Assembly: GCA_025757985.1 (NCBI GenBank)
Contig: CP107210.1
Coordinates: 186,001-250,000 of the forward strand
DNA length: 64,000 bases
Source: Oscillospiraceae bacterium
GTDB taxonomy: Bacteria; Bacillota; Clostridia; Oscillospirales; Ruminococcaceae
Direction of reading: 5' to 3'
Notes under the pieces: model-generated
The model's database searches: none
What the model was told of the DNA's origin: nothing
Seen by the model: only the letters and a program-made list of their open reading frames with translations
Shown: piece by piece, positions 30,211-38,548 of the stretch
Numbering within the stretch: position 1 is the first letter of the stretch
Layout: the number at the start of each line of letters is the position of its first letter
Program-made: the position numbers and the translations under genes

Positions 30211-30357
30211 GGCTTCCCCATCGGGGGAAGCTGTCCGCGCAGCGGACTGATGAGGGCAAACCTTGCCGCCGTAGCCCGTACACGGGTAATAGCGGTACAG
30301 TCTCGCCTCATCCGGCCTCGGGCGGAGCCTCGGCCACCTTCCCCTCCGGGGAAGGCT
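30210..30357. repeat. Long CTTCCCC/GGGGAAG intergenic element (copy 1)
   Basis: It opens with the hairpin GGCTTCCCCATCGGGGGAAGC. CTGTCCGCGCAGCGGACTGATGAGG follows, split here as hairpin GTCCGC..GCGGAC plus TGATGAGGGC. It closes with GCCTCATCCGGCC and CACCTTCCCC..GGGGAAGG. The same plan recurs at 46645 and 59953. Confidence 0.75.
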
Positions 30358-30411
30358 CTCTATCATACAACCCCTCATCACCCAATAGAAGGGCAGGGGA
30401 GTCCAGTTTTC

Positions 30412-30458
30412 AAAATAAAGGCTGCCCCGTACCCCTTGGATGTGGTACGGGGCAGCCG
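30412..30458 (-). terminator. Terminator of the ABC importer operon (minus strand)
   Basis: GGCTGCCCCGTACC pairs with GGTACGGGGCAGCC. On the minus strand it runs into TTTATTTTG. Confidence 0.9.
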
Positions 30459-30495
30459 TGTGCCTGAAGAAATTATTCAGCGCTGCGGGGCGGCA

Positions 30496-31356
30496 TCAGC
30501 CCTTGACAGCACCGGCAGAGATACCATCAATGAAGGCATCCTGCGCGCAGAAGAAAACGACCAGCTGCGGGATGATGGAGATAAGGGAGAGAGCCAGAAT
30601 GCGGTTCCAGTTGAAACCGCTGTCAGCGTCCATGGACAGCTTGACGAAGATGGACATCGGGTATTTGCTGGGGGTCTGGACATAAAGCAGGGGACCCATG
30701 TAGTCGTTGCAGCTCCACATGAACTGGAACAGACCGCAGGCTACCAGAGAGGGGCTCAGCATCGGGGCAATGATCTTGTACAGGATCTTGACCGGGCCGC
30801 AGCCGTCGATGGCAGCCGCCTCGTCCAGATCGTGGGGAATGCTGCGCATGAACTGCACCAGCTGGTAGACGAAGTAGGTCTCGGTGGCAAACAGGGTGGG
30901 CACCCACAGGGGCAGGTAGAAGGGGCTGTTGATCCAGCCGAAGGAGTTGTACATCAGGTACTGGGGCACGTTCAGAACGACCTGCGGCAGGAACAGGGTG
31001 GAGATCATGATGCCGAACATCAGGTCACGGCCCTTGAACTTAAAGCGGCTGAAGCCGTAAGCGGCAATGACAGAGCTGATGACGGTAAAGATGACCTTGG
31101 GGATAACGAAGCTGTAGGTGTTGATGAAAGCGCGCCAGATGCTGATGTCGCCGCCGTAGTTCTGGCTGACGGCGTCAATGTAGCCCTGCAGCGTGGGGTT
31201 GGCAGTCAGAAAACCGATGCCGGAGAAGATCTCAGCGTTGGACTTGAAGGTGGCGCCCACCATCCAGACCAGCGGGTAGATCATGATAACGCCGACAAGG
31301 ATCAGCACAAAGTACTGGAAGAAACGGCCGATTTTATGGGCGGTAGAAAGTTTCAT
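30496..31356 (-). CDS. Carbohydrate ABC transporter permease (MalG-like)
   Basis: 286 residues with six transmembrane segments, beginning KIGRFFQYFVLILVGVIMIYPLVWMVGATFK. The cytoplasmic EAA loop that docks the ATPase is present (DLDEAAAIDGCGPVKILYKIIAPMLSP, near residue 195). It forms the channel together with the permease encoded directly before it (13-base gap). No ATPase gene is nearby, so a shared MsmX/UgpC-type ATPase encoded elsewhere must energise it. Neighbouring pectinolytic genes make oligogalacturonides a reasonable substrate guess. It is the last gene of the operon, with a strong terminator. Confidence 0.93.
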   Translation of the reverse strand: MKLSTAHKIGRFFQYFVLILVGVIMIYPLVWMVGATFKSNAEIFSGIGFLTANPTLQGYIDAVSQNYGGDISIWRAFINTYSFVIPKVIFTVISSVIAAYGFSRFKFKGRDLMFGIMISTLFLPQVVLNVPQYLMYNSFGWINSPFYLPLWVPTLFATETYFVYQLVQFMRSIPHDLDEAAAIDGCGPVKILYKIIAPMLSPSLVACGLFQFMWSCNDYMGPLLYVQTPSKYPMSIFVKLSMDADSGFNWNRILALSLISIIPQLVVFFCAQDAFIDGISAGAVKG

Positions 31357-31369
31357 TTTTCAATCCTCC

Positions 31370-32281
31370 TTAATCAGCGTAGTAGACCCAGTGCTTCTGG
31401 CTGGTGAAAGCGATCACAGTCAGCAGAGCAACGGCAATGAACATGACCCAGGCCAGCGCACACGCCATGCCCATCTCGTTGGACTTGAAGGCGTAGTTGT
31501 AAACCAGCAGGGAAACAAGCGTAGTGGCATTGCGCGGGCCGCCCTGGGTGATGATGTAGGGGCCGTTGAATTCCTGAAACGCCTGTGCGATCTGGGTGAC
31601 AAGGTTATAGAAGATAACGGGGGTGATCATCGGCACGGTGATCGAGAAGAACTGCTTGGTCTTGGAGGCACCATCGATGGTGGCGGCCTCATACAGATCG
31701 GCGGGAACACCCTTCAGGGCAGCGAGAAACAGAACCATGGCGGAGCCGAACTGCCACACACGCAGCAGGCAGATGACGAACAGTGCCCATGTCTTGTCAG
31801 CCAGCCAGTCGGGACCCTGCACGCCGAAGAAGCCGAGGATCGTGTTGACAACGCCGGTGTCCTTGAATAGGGCACGCCACAGAACGGCGATGGCCACAGA
31901 GCCGCCCAGAATGGACGGAATGTAGTAGACCGTGCGGAACAGGTTGACGAACTTGATCTTGAAGTTCAGGATGTAGGCGATGAACAGGGCGAACACCAGC
32001 TTGAGAGGCACGGTGATGAAGGCGTACTTCACGGTGGTCAGCAAAACGGAGAGCGTCTTGCGGCTGGTGAAGATCTCCACATAGTTCATAATGCCGTACT
32101 GACTGATGCCCTTAAAGAAGTTCAGGTCGGTAAAGCTGTAGAACAGAGAGCTTGCAAACGGATAAGCCTTGAAGATCAGAAAGCCGAGAATCCAAGGAAT
32201 CAGGAAGAACAGGCCGGTGTTTTCATCACACCAGCGCTTAAAGGGTGTGCGCTGGGTCGTTTTGGGTGCTGCAGAGCTCAT
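31370..32281 (-). CDS. Carbohydrate ABC transporter permease (MalF/UgpA-like)
   Basis: 303 residues from the ATG at 32281, chosen because TAGGAGG lies 7 bases upstream; an ATG 18 bases earlier overlaps the SD. Six membrane segments, starting GLFFLIPWILGFLIFKAYPFASSLFYSF. The EAA loop DLYEAATIDGASKTKQFFSITVPMITP is near residue 205. It pairs with the MalG-like permease. It follows the binding-protein gene after 124 bases containing a strong hairpin. Confidence 0.93.
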   Translation of the reverse strand: MSSAAPKTTQRTPFKRWCDENTGLFFLIPWILGFLIFKAYPFASSLFYSFTDLNFFKGISQYGIMNYVEIFTSRKTLSVLLTTVKYAFITVPLKLVFALFIAYILNFKIKFVNLFRTVYYIPSILGGSVAIAVLWRALFKDTGVVNTILGFFGVQGPDWLADKTWALFVICLLRVWQFGSAMVLFLAALKGVPADLYEAATIDGASKTKQFFSITVPMITPVIFYNLVTQIAQAFQEFNGPYIITQGGPRNATTLVSLLVYNYAFKSNEMGMACALAWVMFIAVALLTVIAFTSQKHWVYYAD

Positions 32282-32325
32282 CCAAAAACCTCCTATCACT
32301 AATTGCTGTATAGCGTTTCAACATA

Positions 32326-32373
32326 AAGAGCCGGTCCCCGCCATGCCTGAGAGCGGGGCTGGGACCGGCTGGT
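32326..32373 (-). promoter_or_regulatory. Intercistronic hairpin between binding protein and permease genes
   Basis: AGCCGGTCCC pairs with GGGACCGGCT with an inner GCCCCGC/GCGGGG stem. There is no strong T run after it on the minus strand. Such hairpins protect the 3' end of binding-protein mRNA or partly stop transcription, giving more binding protein than permease. Confidence 0.7.
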
Positions 32374-32405
32374 ATTACCTAAAAGATTTTACCGTTGCTA
32401 AGGGA

Positions 32406-33791
32406 TCAGGCGTTGGCGCTCAGCACACCGGAAACGCCGTCCAGCAGGATCTCGGCAGCCTCCTCAGCATCGTAGTCGCCGTAGCTGAAGCCGTCGAACA
32501 CATCGGTGTAGACGCCATCGGTGGTGTCCTTCAGCTTGCTGGATTCGAAGTACGGGTCGAGCGGCATGTCAACGAAGGCCAGAACCTTGGTGTTGGCCTC
32601 GAGGACCAGAGGCTTCACGGCGTCAGCAGCCTGAGCAGCAGCCAGACCGGCGGTGGAAGCGGGGATGCCGCACTCGGAGCCCATGATGGCAGCGCCCTCG
32701 CCGTTCCACAGGAAGTCGATCAGGGCAGCAGCCTCAACGGGATGCTGGCAGGAGGAGGTGATGGCCATGCCCATGGAGACCTTGGAGAAGCCGCCGTTGG
32801 CCTTGTCGCCGAACTTGATCTCCTCACCGACGGTGAAGCCGGAGTTGTCAGCCAGAGCAGACTGGTACTTGTTGGCGGAAGAATCCCACTCGAAGATGCC
32901 GGCGTACTTGCCGTCGATCCACTCCTGAGACTTATCGATAGAGTCGAAGCCTGCGGCGATCATGGTCGGACGGGTGGGGATGACATGGTTGTCCTCGAGG
33001 GACTTGATGAAGTTCAGGCCGTCAACGACCTCTTCCTCGGTGTACTGGCACTCGTTGTTCTCGACCCAGGCCTTGCCGTACTTGGACTCAAGGTAGAAGG
33101 TCATCAGGATCATGCGGTCATACTGACCGATGGCCAGAGGATAGTAATCATTGCCCAGCTTCTCCTGAAAGGCCTTGCCGGCGGCGATCAGATCATCATA
33201 AGAGGCGGGAACCTCCTCAATGCCGGCCTGCTTGAAGGTGTTCATGTTCCAGTAGAAGATACGGCCGGTCATCGAGATGGGCACAGCCTGCAGGCTGTCG
33301 GCAACGATGCAGGCGTTCTTGGCGGCATCGCTCCACTGGCTCAGGTCGATGATGTCGCTGTACTCGCGCAGATCGACGAACTTCTCACCCGTGGGGCTGT
33401 ACTGGTACAGCCAGTTCCAGTTGACCTGCATGACATCAGAGCCCTGATCCGCAGCCAGTGCGGTGGACTGCTTCTCTTCCCAGCCGGACCATGCGCCGTA
33501 GGTGGGGGAGACGGTGATGTTGGGGTACTTCTCGTGGAAAGCCTCCAGAGCCTTCTGGTAAGCCTCGTGGCGGGAGTCGCCGCCCCACCAGCTGATGGTC
33601 AGCTCAATGGGATCGGTGGTGTTGATCTCGTGGGCCTCGGAAGCGGTAACCTCAGAGCTGGCAGCAGTGCTGTCTGCCGTGCTGGCGGCCTCGCTGGAAG
33701 CAGCAGGGGCGCTGCTGGCGGCCGTGCCGCAGCCGGCCAGCAGGGTGGCTGCCATGGCGGCGGCAACACCGAGAGAAATTGCCTTCTTCAT
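32406..33791 (-). CDS. Extracellular sugar-binding lipoprotein of the ABC importer
   Basis: 461 residues. A lipoprotein signal peptide with lipobox LLAGC (Cys21) anchors it outside the membrane. A Ser/Ala-rich linker of about 35 residues follows, then a family 1 solute-binding fold (IELTISWWGGDSRHEAYQKALEAFHEKYPNI and onward). It captures oligosaccharides for the two permeases downstream. The aromatic-rich region (WSGWEEKQ, QVNWNWLYQYSPTGE) may line the sugar site. The gene heads the importer operon with the SD AGGAGG. The ligand is not readable from sequence; pectin oligomers are suggested by the adjoining GH28/GH105/CE8 genes. Confidence 0.93.
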   Translation of the reverse strand: MKKAISLGVAAAMAATLLAGCGTAASSAPAASSEAASTADSTAASSEVTASEAHEINTTDPIELTISWWGGDSRHEAYQKALEAFHEKYPNITVSPTYGAWSGWEEKQSTALAADQGSDVMQVNWNWLYQYSPTGEKFVDLREYSDIIDLSQWSDAAKNACIVADSLQAVPISMTGRIFYWNMNTFKQAGIEEVPASYDDLIAAGKAFQEKLGNDYYPLAIGQYDRMILMTFYLESKYGKAWVENNECQYTEEEVVDGLNFIKSLEDNHVIPTRPTMIAAGFDSIDKSQEWIDGKYAGIFEWDSSANKYQSALADNSGFTVGEEIKFGDKANGGFSKVSMGMAITSSCQHPVEAAALIDFLWNGEGAAIMGSECGIPASTAGLAAAQAADAVKPLVLEANTKVLAFVDMPLDPYFESSKLKDTTDGVYTDVFDGFSYGDYDAEEAAEILLDGVSGVLSANA

Positions 33792-33914
33792 GTTTTTGTC
33801 CTCCTAATATTGCTGTGCGATGTATTGACGCAGGCTGCTGTGTGCGGGAACCGCACCACAACATCTGCCTTTCGCTTGTCTATATGATAACAAAATGTTC
33901 ACGCAAAATAAACA

Positions 33915-33979
33915 GTCAAATTGGTGTGTTCGCAAAGAAACCGAACAAATCTTGCTTTGTTGCCTGTAACCAATTTGAC
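33915..33979. promoter_or_regulatory. Widely spaced perfect inverted repeat upstream of the importer operon
   Basis: GTCAAATTGGT (33915-33925) and ACCAATTTGAC (33969-33979) are an exact 11-base inverted repeat 43 bases apart, about 125 bases before the binding-protein start. TTGAC in the arm could also act as a minus-strand -35. It is a candidate pair of regulator sites. Confidence 0.5.
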
Positions 33980-34302
33980 ACCACCGTCAAAATCAACGAA
34001 TATCAACAACACCGTTTGTGCAGGTTGCTACAAAAAGCCGCGCAGCTTGCTTTGCCTTCCTGCCGCAAGCGCGCTTTTTCTTACCTGTCGAAATGCGCGG
34101 GAAATCGCAAAAAATGCAGGGTTTCTGCAAGAAAAGTGCGAAATTGCAAATAATATTGCATCTAAATACGCGCGGTGCAATATAGTTGCGCTTTTGGCAT
34201 CCGCGGCGCTGCGCAGGCAGGCTGGCGTGATGGGGCCGAAATTTTTGTATAGCTGTAAAACACACCGATTTTGCAGTGCAGATGACTGCAAAACAAGCGC
34301 AT
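33980..34302. other. Intergenic stretch between importer operon and tdk
   Basis: No convincing gene. It contains an imperfect palindrome around TTGCAAATAATATTGCA and TGCAATATAGTTGCG (about 34145-34190). Short reading frames here lack a credible SD and family resemblance. Confidence 0.45.
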
Positions 34303-34337
34303 AAAAAATCCCGCCGTGTGCAGCGGCGGGACAAAAT
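34303..34337 (-). terminator. Terminator of tdk (minus strand)
   Basis: TCCCGCCG pairs with CGGCGGGA. On the minus strand the stem is followed by TTTTTTATG. Confidence 0.9.
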
Positions 34338-34351
34338 CTGTGCGGAATATC

Positions 34352-34960
34352 TTATTTGTGGGGGTGCCGCGCCAGAAAAGCACGGTACTCGCGGTACCAG
34401 CACTGGGGGCAAAGGCTCTGATACTCGACATTATCCACCGTGTCGATGGCGACCTGCGCGCCCTCAAAGACGAACTCGCCGTTGACCTTGCGGCCGTTGC
34501 AGATGGCCTTGCGCCCGCAGGCACAGATGGTTTTCAGCTCCTCGATCGTATGGGCAATCTCCAGCAGCCGGGTCGAGCCGGGAAAGCCGCGCATCATGAA
34601 ATCAGCCCGCAGGCCGTAGCAGATGACCGGAATGCCCAGATCGACCGTGACAAGAAACAGCTGGTCGGCCTGCTCGGGCGTGAAAAACTGGCTCTCATCA
34701 CAAAGCACGCAGGCAATTTTGCCGTGGGCAGCCTCATCGGCCCGGACCAACTCCGTAATGTCCACCTCGGGGGTGACGAGCTGATCCACCTTGCAGCAGA
34801 TACCCAGCCGGGAGACAATCGAGTCCTGCCCCTTTGTGTCGATGGCAGGCTTGAGGATCAGCACCCGCATACCGCGCTCTTTATAGTTGTGGGCGACCTG
34901 CATCAGGGCAGTGGTCTTGCCGCTGTTCATTGCGCCGTACCGAAAATATAGTTTTGCCAT
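34352..34960 (-). CDS. tdk: Thymidine kinase (type II)
   Basis: 202 residues. Phosphorylates thymidine to dTMP for salvage. The P-loop GAMNSGKTTALMQ is at residues 9-21, the Walker B/catalytic region VLCDESQFFTPEQADQL near 85, and the lasso domain carries a zinc site from CACGRKAICN and LCPQCWYREYR. The order and length are those of the tetrameric TK1-like enzymes of Firmicutes. It is a monocistronic gene with the SD AAGGAGCC, a terminator after it, and a palindromic element between it and rex. Confidence 0.95.
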   Translation of the reverse strand: MAKLYFRYGAMNSGKTTALMQVAHNYKERGMRVLILKPAIDTKGQDSIVSRLGICCKVDQLVTPEVDITELVRADEAAHGKIACVLCDESQFFTPEQADQLFLVTVDLGIPVICYGLRADFMMRGFPGSTRLLEIAHTIEELKTICACGRKAICNGRKVNGEFVFEGAQVAIDTVDNVEYQSLCPQCWYREYRAFLARHPHK

Positions 34961-34987
34961 GTTGGCTCCTTATCGGTTTATTGATAA

Positions 34988-35077
34988 CCGTAGGGGCCGG
35001 GCATGCCCGGCCCTCAACCTTCCCGCAATCGCGCGTCAACCAGTAGGCTGAGGGCCGCACATGTGCGGCCCCTACAA
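34988..35077. repeat. Palindromic intergenic element, GTAGGGGC family (copy 4)
   Basis: Left end CCGTAGGGGCC with GGGCATGCCC hairpin; right end with CCGCACATGTGCGG hairpin and GCCCCTACAAGG. Confidence 0.85.
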
Positions 35078-35097
35078 GGCGGTCTTTTATAGAAATA

Positions 35098-35739
35098 TTA
35101 CTTTTCCTGATTTCTCAGCCTGTACCCCAGGCTCATCAGGCTGTCGCCCAGATGGACATTCTCCACCGTGACATCGGGATACTCAACGGACAGGTCGTAA
35201 TGGCTGAAATTCCAGAAGCCCTTGATGCCCTGCTCCACCAGCTCACCGGCGAGATCCATAGCGCTCTGGCGCGGCACACAGAGAACCGCTACCTCGGGGT
35301 GATGCTCTGCGCAGAATTTGTCCAGATCACTCAGGGGCAGGATGGGAACGCCGCACATCTCCTTGCCGATGAGGTCGGGGTTGACATCAAAGACGCCGAG
35401 CAGCCGGTAGCCGTTGGTGTCACGGCTGATGAAGCTTGAAACTGCCGAGCCGAGGCGTCCGGCACCGACCAGAATGGTGGGCAGTCTTTCGCCGTCACCG
35501 AAGAGCAGCTTGCCGATCTCGGTGCGCAGCACATCCACCTTGTAGCCGATGCCCTGCTGGCCGAAGCCGCCGAAGCAGTTGAAGTCCTGCCGCACCTGAC
35601 TGGCGGTGGTGCCCATCATGTGGGCCAGCTCACTGGAGGAGATCTTGTCCTTCCCGTCAGCGGACAGATTGGTCAGATAACGATAATATTTGGGCAGCCG
35701 CTTGATGACCGGAAGCGACACCTTATTTTGGACAGCCAT
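35098..35739 (-). CDS. rex: Redox-sensing transcriptional repressor Rex
   Basis: 213 residues. Rex binds DNA when NADH is low and represses fermentation genes; NADH releases it. The N-terminal winged helix contains ISSSELAHMMGTTASQVRQDFNCFGGFGQQGIGY, very close to the family signature. The Rossmann domain starts TILVGAGRLGSAVSSF near residue 85 and ends with the swapped C-terminal helix. The start at 35739 (MAVQNKVSLPVIKRLPKYYRYL) follows AGAGGT and is the standard one; an ORF extension to 35838 lacks an SD. Presence of Rex fits an obligate anaerobe balancing NADH. Confidence 0.96.
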   Translation of the reverse strand: MAVQNKVSLPVIKRLPKYYRYLTNLSADGKDKISSSELAHMMGTTASQVRQDFNCFGGFGQQGIGYKVDVLRTEIGKLLFGDGERLPTILVGAGRLGSAVSSFISRDTNGYRLLGVFDVNPDLIGKEMCGVPILPLSDLDKFCAEHHPEVAVLCVPRQSAMDLAGELVEQGIKGFWNFSHYDLSVEYPDVTVENVHLGDSLMSLGYRLRNQEK

Positions 35740-35984
35740 GATCGAATACCTCTTATCTGTATTTATCTTATAACTTATTATAAAATGCGCCGCGTCAGTT
35801 GTCAATTTTTTGTCTAAGTTTTTTGCGGGATTTCCCAAATATTATAGGGATATACAAAAACCTAACAAAGCTTTTTGGCGGCATCGACAAACACGAGTTG
35901 CCTATTCTGCAAAACCGTGCATATTTTGCCTGCCGGGAGGACAGACTTTTTCTGTGTGCAGCTGTGCAACAAAGGAGAATGAAG

Positions 35985-36704
35985 ATGGAAACAAACGCAA
36001 AAAAGCCAAAAAGCAAGCCTCAAATCACCGAAAACCCCACCGAGGAGGCCGCTTTAAAGCGGTTAGAGCATGATTTGATCAAGGAGGACGGCATTGTGCC
36101 TGCCACAAAGGGCCGTCATGCCATCCACTGCCTGACGGTGATCGGTACGATCGAGGGACACAGCATCGCGCCGGATGCGCAAAAGACGACAAAATATGAG
36201 CATGTCATCCCACAGCTTGTCGATATTGAGGAGGACCCCGAGGTCGAGGGGCTGCTGGTGATCTTAAACACGGTCGGCGGCGATGTCGAGGCCGGCCTTG
36301 CATTGGCCGAGCTGATCGCAGGGGTCAGCAAGCCCAGCGCTACGCTCGTGCTGGGCGGGGGCCACTCCATCGGCATCCCGCTGGCCGTGGCCGCCCGCCG
36401 CAGCTTTATTGTACCCACTGCAACAATGACGGTCCACCCGGTGCGCCATTCCGGCATGGTGCTGGGGGTGCCGCAGACGCTGCGCTATTTTGAGCAGATG
36501 CAGGAGCGGATCGTCAGCTTTGTCGCGCATCACTCGGGCATCACGGCCCGGCGGTTCACCCAGCTGATGCACAACACAGGGGAGCTGGTCATGGATATGG
36601 GCACTGTGCTGGACGGTCATCAGGCTGTAGAGGAGGGACTGATCGACCAGCTGGGCGGGCTGGAGGATGCACTGGCCTATTTATATAAGGAAATAGAGCA
36701 GTAA
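35985..36704 (+). CDS. ClpP-like serine protease (TepA/translocation-enhancing type)
   Basis: 239 residues with the ClpP/crotonase-like fold. ILNTVGGDVEAGLALAELI, then LVLGGGHSIGIPLAVAARRSFIVPTATMTVHPVRHSG give the oxyanion loop, a nucleophile Ser near residue 128 and a His near residue 150. It has about 45 extra N-terminal residues, polar and Lys-rich, and lacks obvious ClpX/A docking features, which places it with the TepA/YmfB group near ftsK in many Firmicutes. The substrate is unknown. The start at 35985 (METNAKKPKSKPQ) is set by AAAGGAG 7 bases upstream, in preference to the ATG at 35979. It is divergent from rex. Confidence 0.85.
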   Translation: METNAKKPKSKPQITENPTEEAALKRLEHDLIKEDGIVPATKGRHAIHCLTVIGTIEGHSIAPDAQKTTKYEHVIPQLVDIEEDPEVEGLLVILNTVGGDVEAGLALAELIAGVSKPSATLVLGGGHSIGIPLAVAARRSFIVPTATMTVHPVRHSGMVLGVPQTLRYFEQMQERIVSFVAHHSGITARRFTQLMHNTGELVMDMGTVLDGHQAVEEGLIDQLGGLEDALAYLYKEIEQ

Positions 36705-36770
36705 AGGCGGACGGGCAAATCTTGTTTGTCTGCCAACTCTGCGGTAACCGCGCGATTCCGGGCGTGCAGC

Positions 36771-36930
36771 CCTGTAGGGGCCGGGCATGCCCGGCCCGCG
36801 ACCTTCCCGTAAACGCGGCTATACCTTATAGCGCCAGGGCCGGACATGTCCGGCCCCTATTATGCGGCGGCGCGGAAGCGTATGTACTGCCACACGAGAC
36901 CGGGGGTGAACCATGTCCGCCCCTACATAA
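36771..36930. repeat. Palindromic intergenic elements, GTAGGGGC family (copy 5 plus partial unit)
   Basis: TGTAGGGGCCGGGCATGCCC to GGGCCGGACATGTCCGGCCC at 36773-36863, then a second partial right end, CATGTCCGCCCCTACA, at 36912-36927. Confidence 0.8.
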
Positions 36931-36948
36931 TTTTGTTGCGGCAGCCTA

Positions 36949-36981
36949 TTGCAATCTACAATATTATATGCTATATAATAT
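36949..36981 (+). promoter_or_regulatory. Promoter with overlapping 9-3-9 palindrome, likely PadR operator
   Basis: TTGCAA at 36949-36954, 17 bases, TATATA at 36972-36977. The perfect palindrome ATATTATAT-GCT-ATATAATAT spans 36961-36981, covering spacer and -10. Its position before a padR gene suggests autorepression. Confidence 0.7.
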
Positions 36982-37020
36982 ATAACCCAATACACCATAC
37001 ACCCGGAAAGGGGGCACCCT

Positions 37021-37341
37021 ATGGCCATCAACACCACGGCGGGGCTGCTGGATGCCATTGTGCTGGCTGTCGTCGGGCGGGAGGAAACGGGCACCTACGG
37101 CTATAAGATCACGCAGGAGGTCCGCGCGGTGCTGGACCTGTCGGAATCCACGCTGTACCCGGTGCTGCGCCGCCTGCAAAAGGACGGCTGCCTGACCGTC
37201 CATGACGAAGCCTTCAATGGCCGTAACCGCCGCTACTATCAAATCACGCCCGCGGGCCGCGCCCGGCTGGAAGAATTTACCGCCGAGTGGGAAGCCTACA
37301 CCACAAAAATCAACAAGCTCTTTAAGGGGGAGCAGCAATGA
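37021..37341 (+). CDS. PadR-family transcriptional regulator
   Basis: 106 residues, the compact PadR-s2 type. The winged helix is clear: GLLDAIVLAVVGREETGTYGYKITQEV, then ESTLYPVLRRLQKDGCLTVHDE and GRNRRYYQITPAGRARLEEF, ending in a dimerisation helix. It overlaps the next gene by four bases (ATGA), a standard pairing of PadR with a HAAS-domain membrane protein that is thought to transmit an envelope or drug signal. AAAGGGGG is the SD. The palindrome over its promoter is the probable self-operator. Confidence 0.92.
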   Translation: MAINTTAGLLDAIVLAVVGREETGTYGYKITQEVRAVLDLSESTLYPVLRRLQKDGCLTVHDEAFNGRNRRYYQITPAGRARLEEFTAEWEAYTTKINKLFKGEQQ

Positions 37342-38543
37342 AAAAATACGAGTACTTATCGGAGCTGGAAAAACGGCTGTCCGCCCTGCCTGCCGATGCG
37401 CGCCGCGACGCACTGAATTATTATGAGGAATACTTCGACGCCGCAGGCCCCGACAACGAGGGCACCACCGCCGCCGAGCTGGGCGACCCTGCCGAGGCCG
37501 CCCGCAAAATTCTGGAAGGGGAGGGGCTGACGCCGGACGCCGACCCCGCCGCACCCGAGAGCGCACGCGGCGGTGCCGTGCCGCCCACCGCCCCGGAGCC
37601 GCCCGCAGCCGACCCGCAGCCTGCCCGGCCTCAAAAGCACGGCCCCGGGGCAAAAACCATGTGGCTGATTTTCGCCGTTGTCATTGCTGCGGCGCTGCTC
37701 GTCCAGCTGGGTGTCCTTGTGCTGAGCTTTGCAAAGCCCAGCGGCGGCACGGCGTCGATGGTTGTTGCGCCGACGGAGGAAGAAACTGCTGCATCCGGTC
37801 TTGTCCGCACCGAGGATTTTTACAACGGGACAGCCGCCACCGAGGACGCGGACAGCGGCAGCCCATTGGAGAAGATGGATTTCACCACCGGTCTGGCCGA
37901 CGCCAAAAATATAACCTTCGACATCGACTACGGCGCGGTCACAGTCGTTGTGGACAGTGGTGCGGCGGAGCCGACCCTTTCCTGCACGAACCTGCGTCAG
38001 GACTGGTTCACCTTTACCAACACGGGCGACAACACAAGCCCGGTGCGTGTCAGCTACAAGGTGCCCGCCAACTACAACCTCGGCAAAGAGCTGGGGCCCG
38101 AGCCTGAGTTTGTCCTGTCCGTGCCGGATGCGAATACCTTCCATTTTAAAAGGCTCTCCATCACTGCCGCTATGGGCGATGCAGAATTTGACAACAGCGA
38201 TACCATCGCCGCCGACAGCATCGACTTAGACCTGGCGATGGGCAACTTTACCGGTAGCACCGTGCAGGCAGAGCAGTTTACGGCGAATATCTCAATGGGC
38301 GATTTTGATTTGGGGCTGCTGGCGGGCGTTGAAACCGCTAAAGTCGAAGCTGCCATGGGCGATATTGGCCTGACGGTGGACGGCAGGCCCGACGATTACG
38401 CGCTTGACCTGCAAACGTCCATGGGGAATGTGATGTTCAACGGCAGGACGATGAGCAGCATCTACACCCAAACAGCCGCCGCGCCCCGCAGCGTGACCCT
38501 TACCGCGTCGATGGGCGATGTAGTGCTGACGACGACGCAGTAA
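37338..38543 (+). CDS. HAAS-domain/DUF4097 membrane protein
   Basis: 401 residues. Residues 1-65 form a HAAS (DUF1700) domain, beginning MKKYEYLSELEKRLSALPADARRDALNYYEEYFD. A low-complexity Pro/Ala linker follows, then one membrane span near residue 115 (MWLIFAVVIAAALLVQLGVLVL). The outer part is a DUF4097-type beta-helix with repeated AAMGDAEF, LAMGNFTG, ISMGDFDL, AAMGDIGL, TSMGNVMF and ASMGDVVL strands, six turns with the MGD/MGN pattern. The function is unknown; such proteins sit next to PadR and may sense cell-envelope state. Translation is coupled to padR by the ATGA overlap. Confidence 0.88.
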   Translation: MKKYEYLSELEKRLSALPADARRDALNYYEEYFDAAGPDNEGTTAAELGDPAEAARKILEGEGLTPDADPAAPESARGGAVPPTAPEPPAADPQPARPQKHGPGAKTMWLIFAVVIAAALLVQLGVLVLSFAKPSGGTASMVVAPTEEETAASGLVRTEDFYNGTAATEDADSGSPLEKMDFTTGLADAKNITFDIDYGAVTVVVDSGAAEPTLSCTNLRQDWFTFTNTGDNTSPVRVSYKVPANYNLGKELGPEPEFVLSVPDANTFHFKRLSITAAMGDAEFDNSDTIAADSIDLDLAMGNFTGSTVQAEQFTANISMGDFDLGLLAGVETAKVEAAMGDIGLTVDGRPDDYALDLQTSMGNVMFNGRTMSSIYTQTAAAPRSVTLTASMGDVVLTTTQ

Positions 38544-38548
38544 TCCCG

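Noticed and set aside
37338..38543. Secreted adhesin from the MGD/MGN beta-helix repeats
   Set aside because: The HAAS domain, single span and coupling to padR fit the DUF4097 signalling family better.
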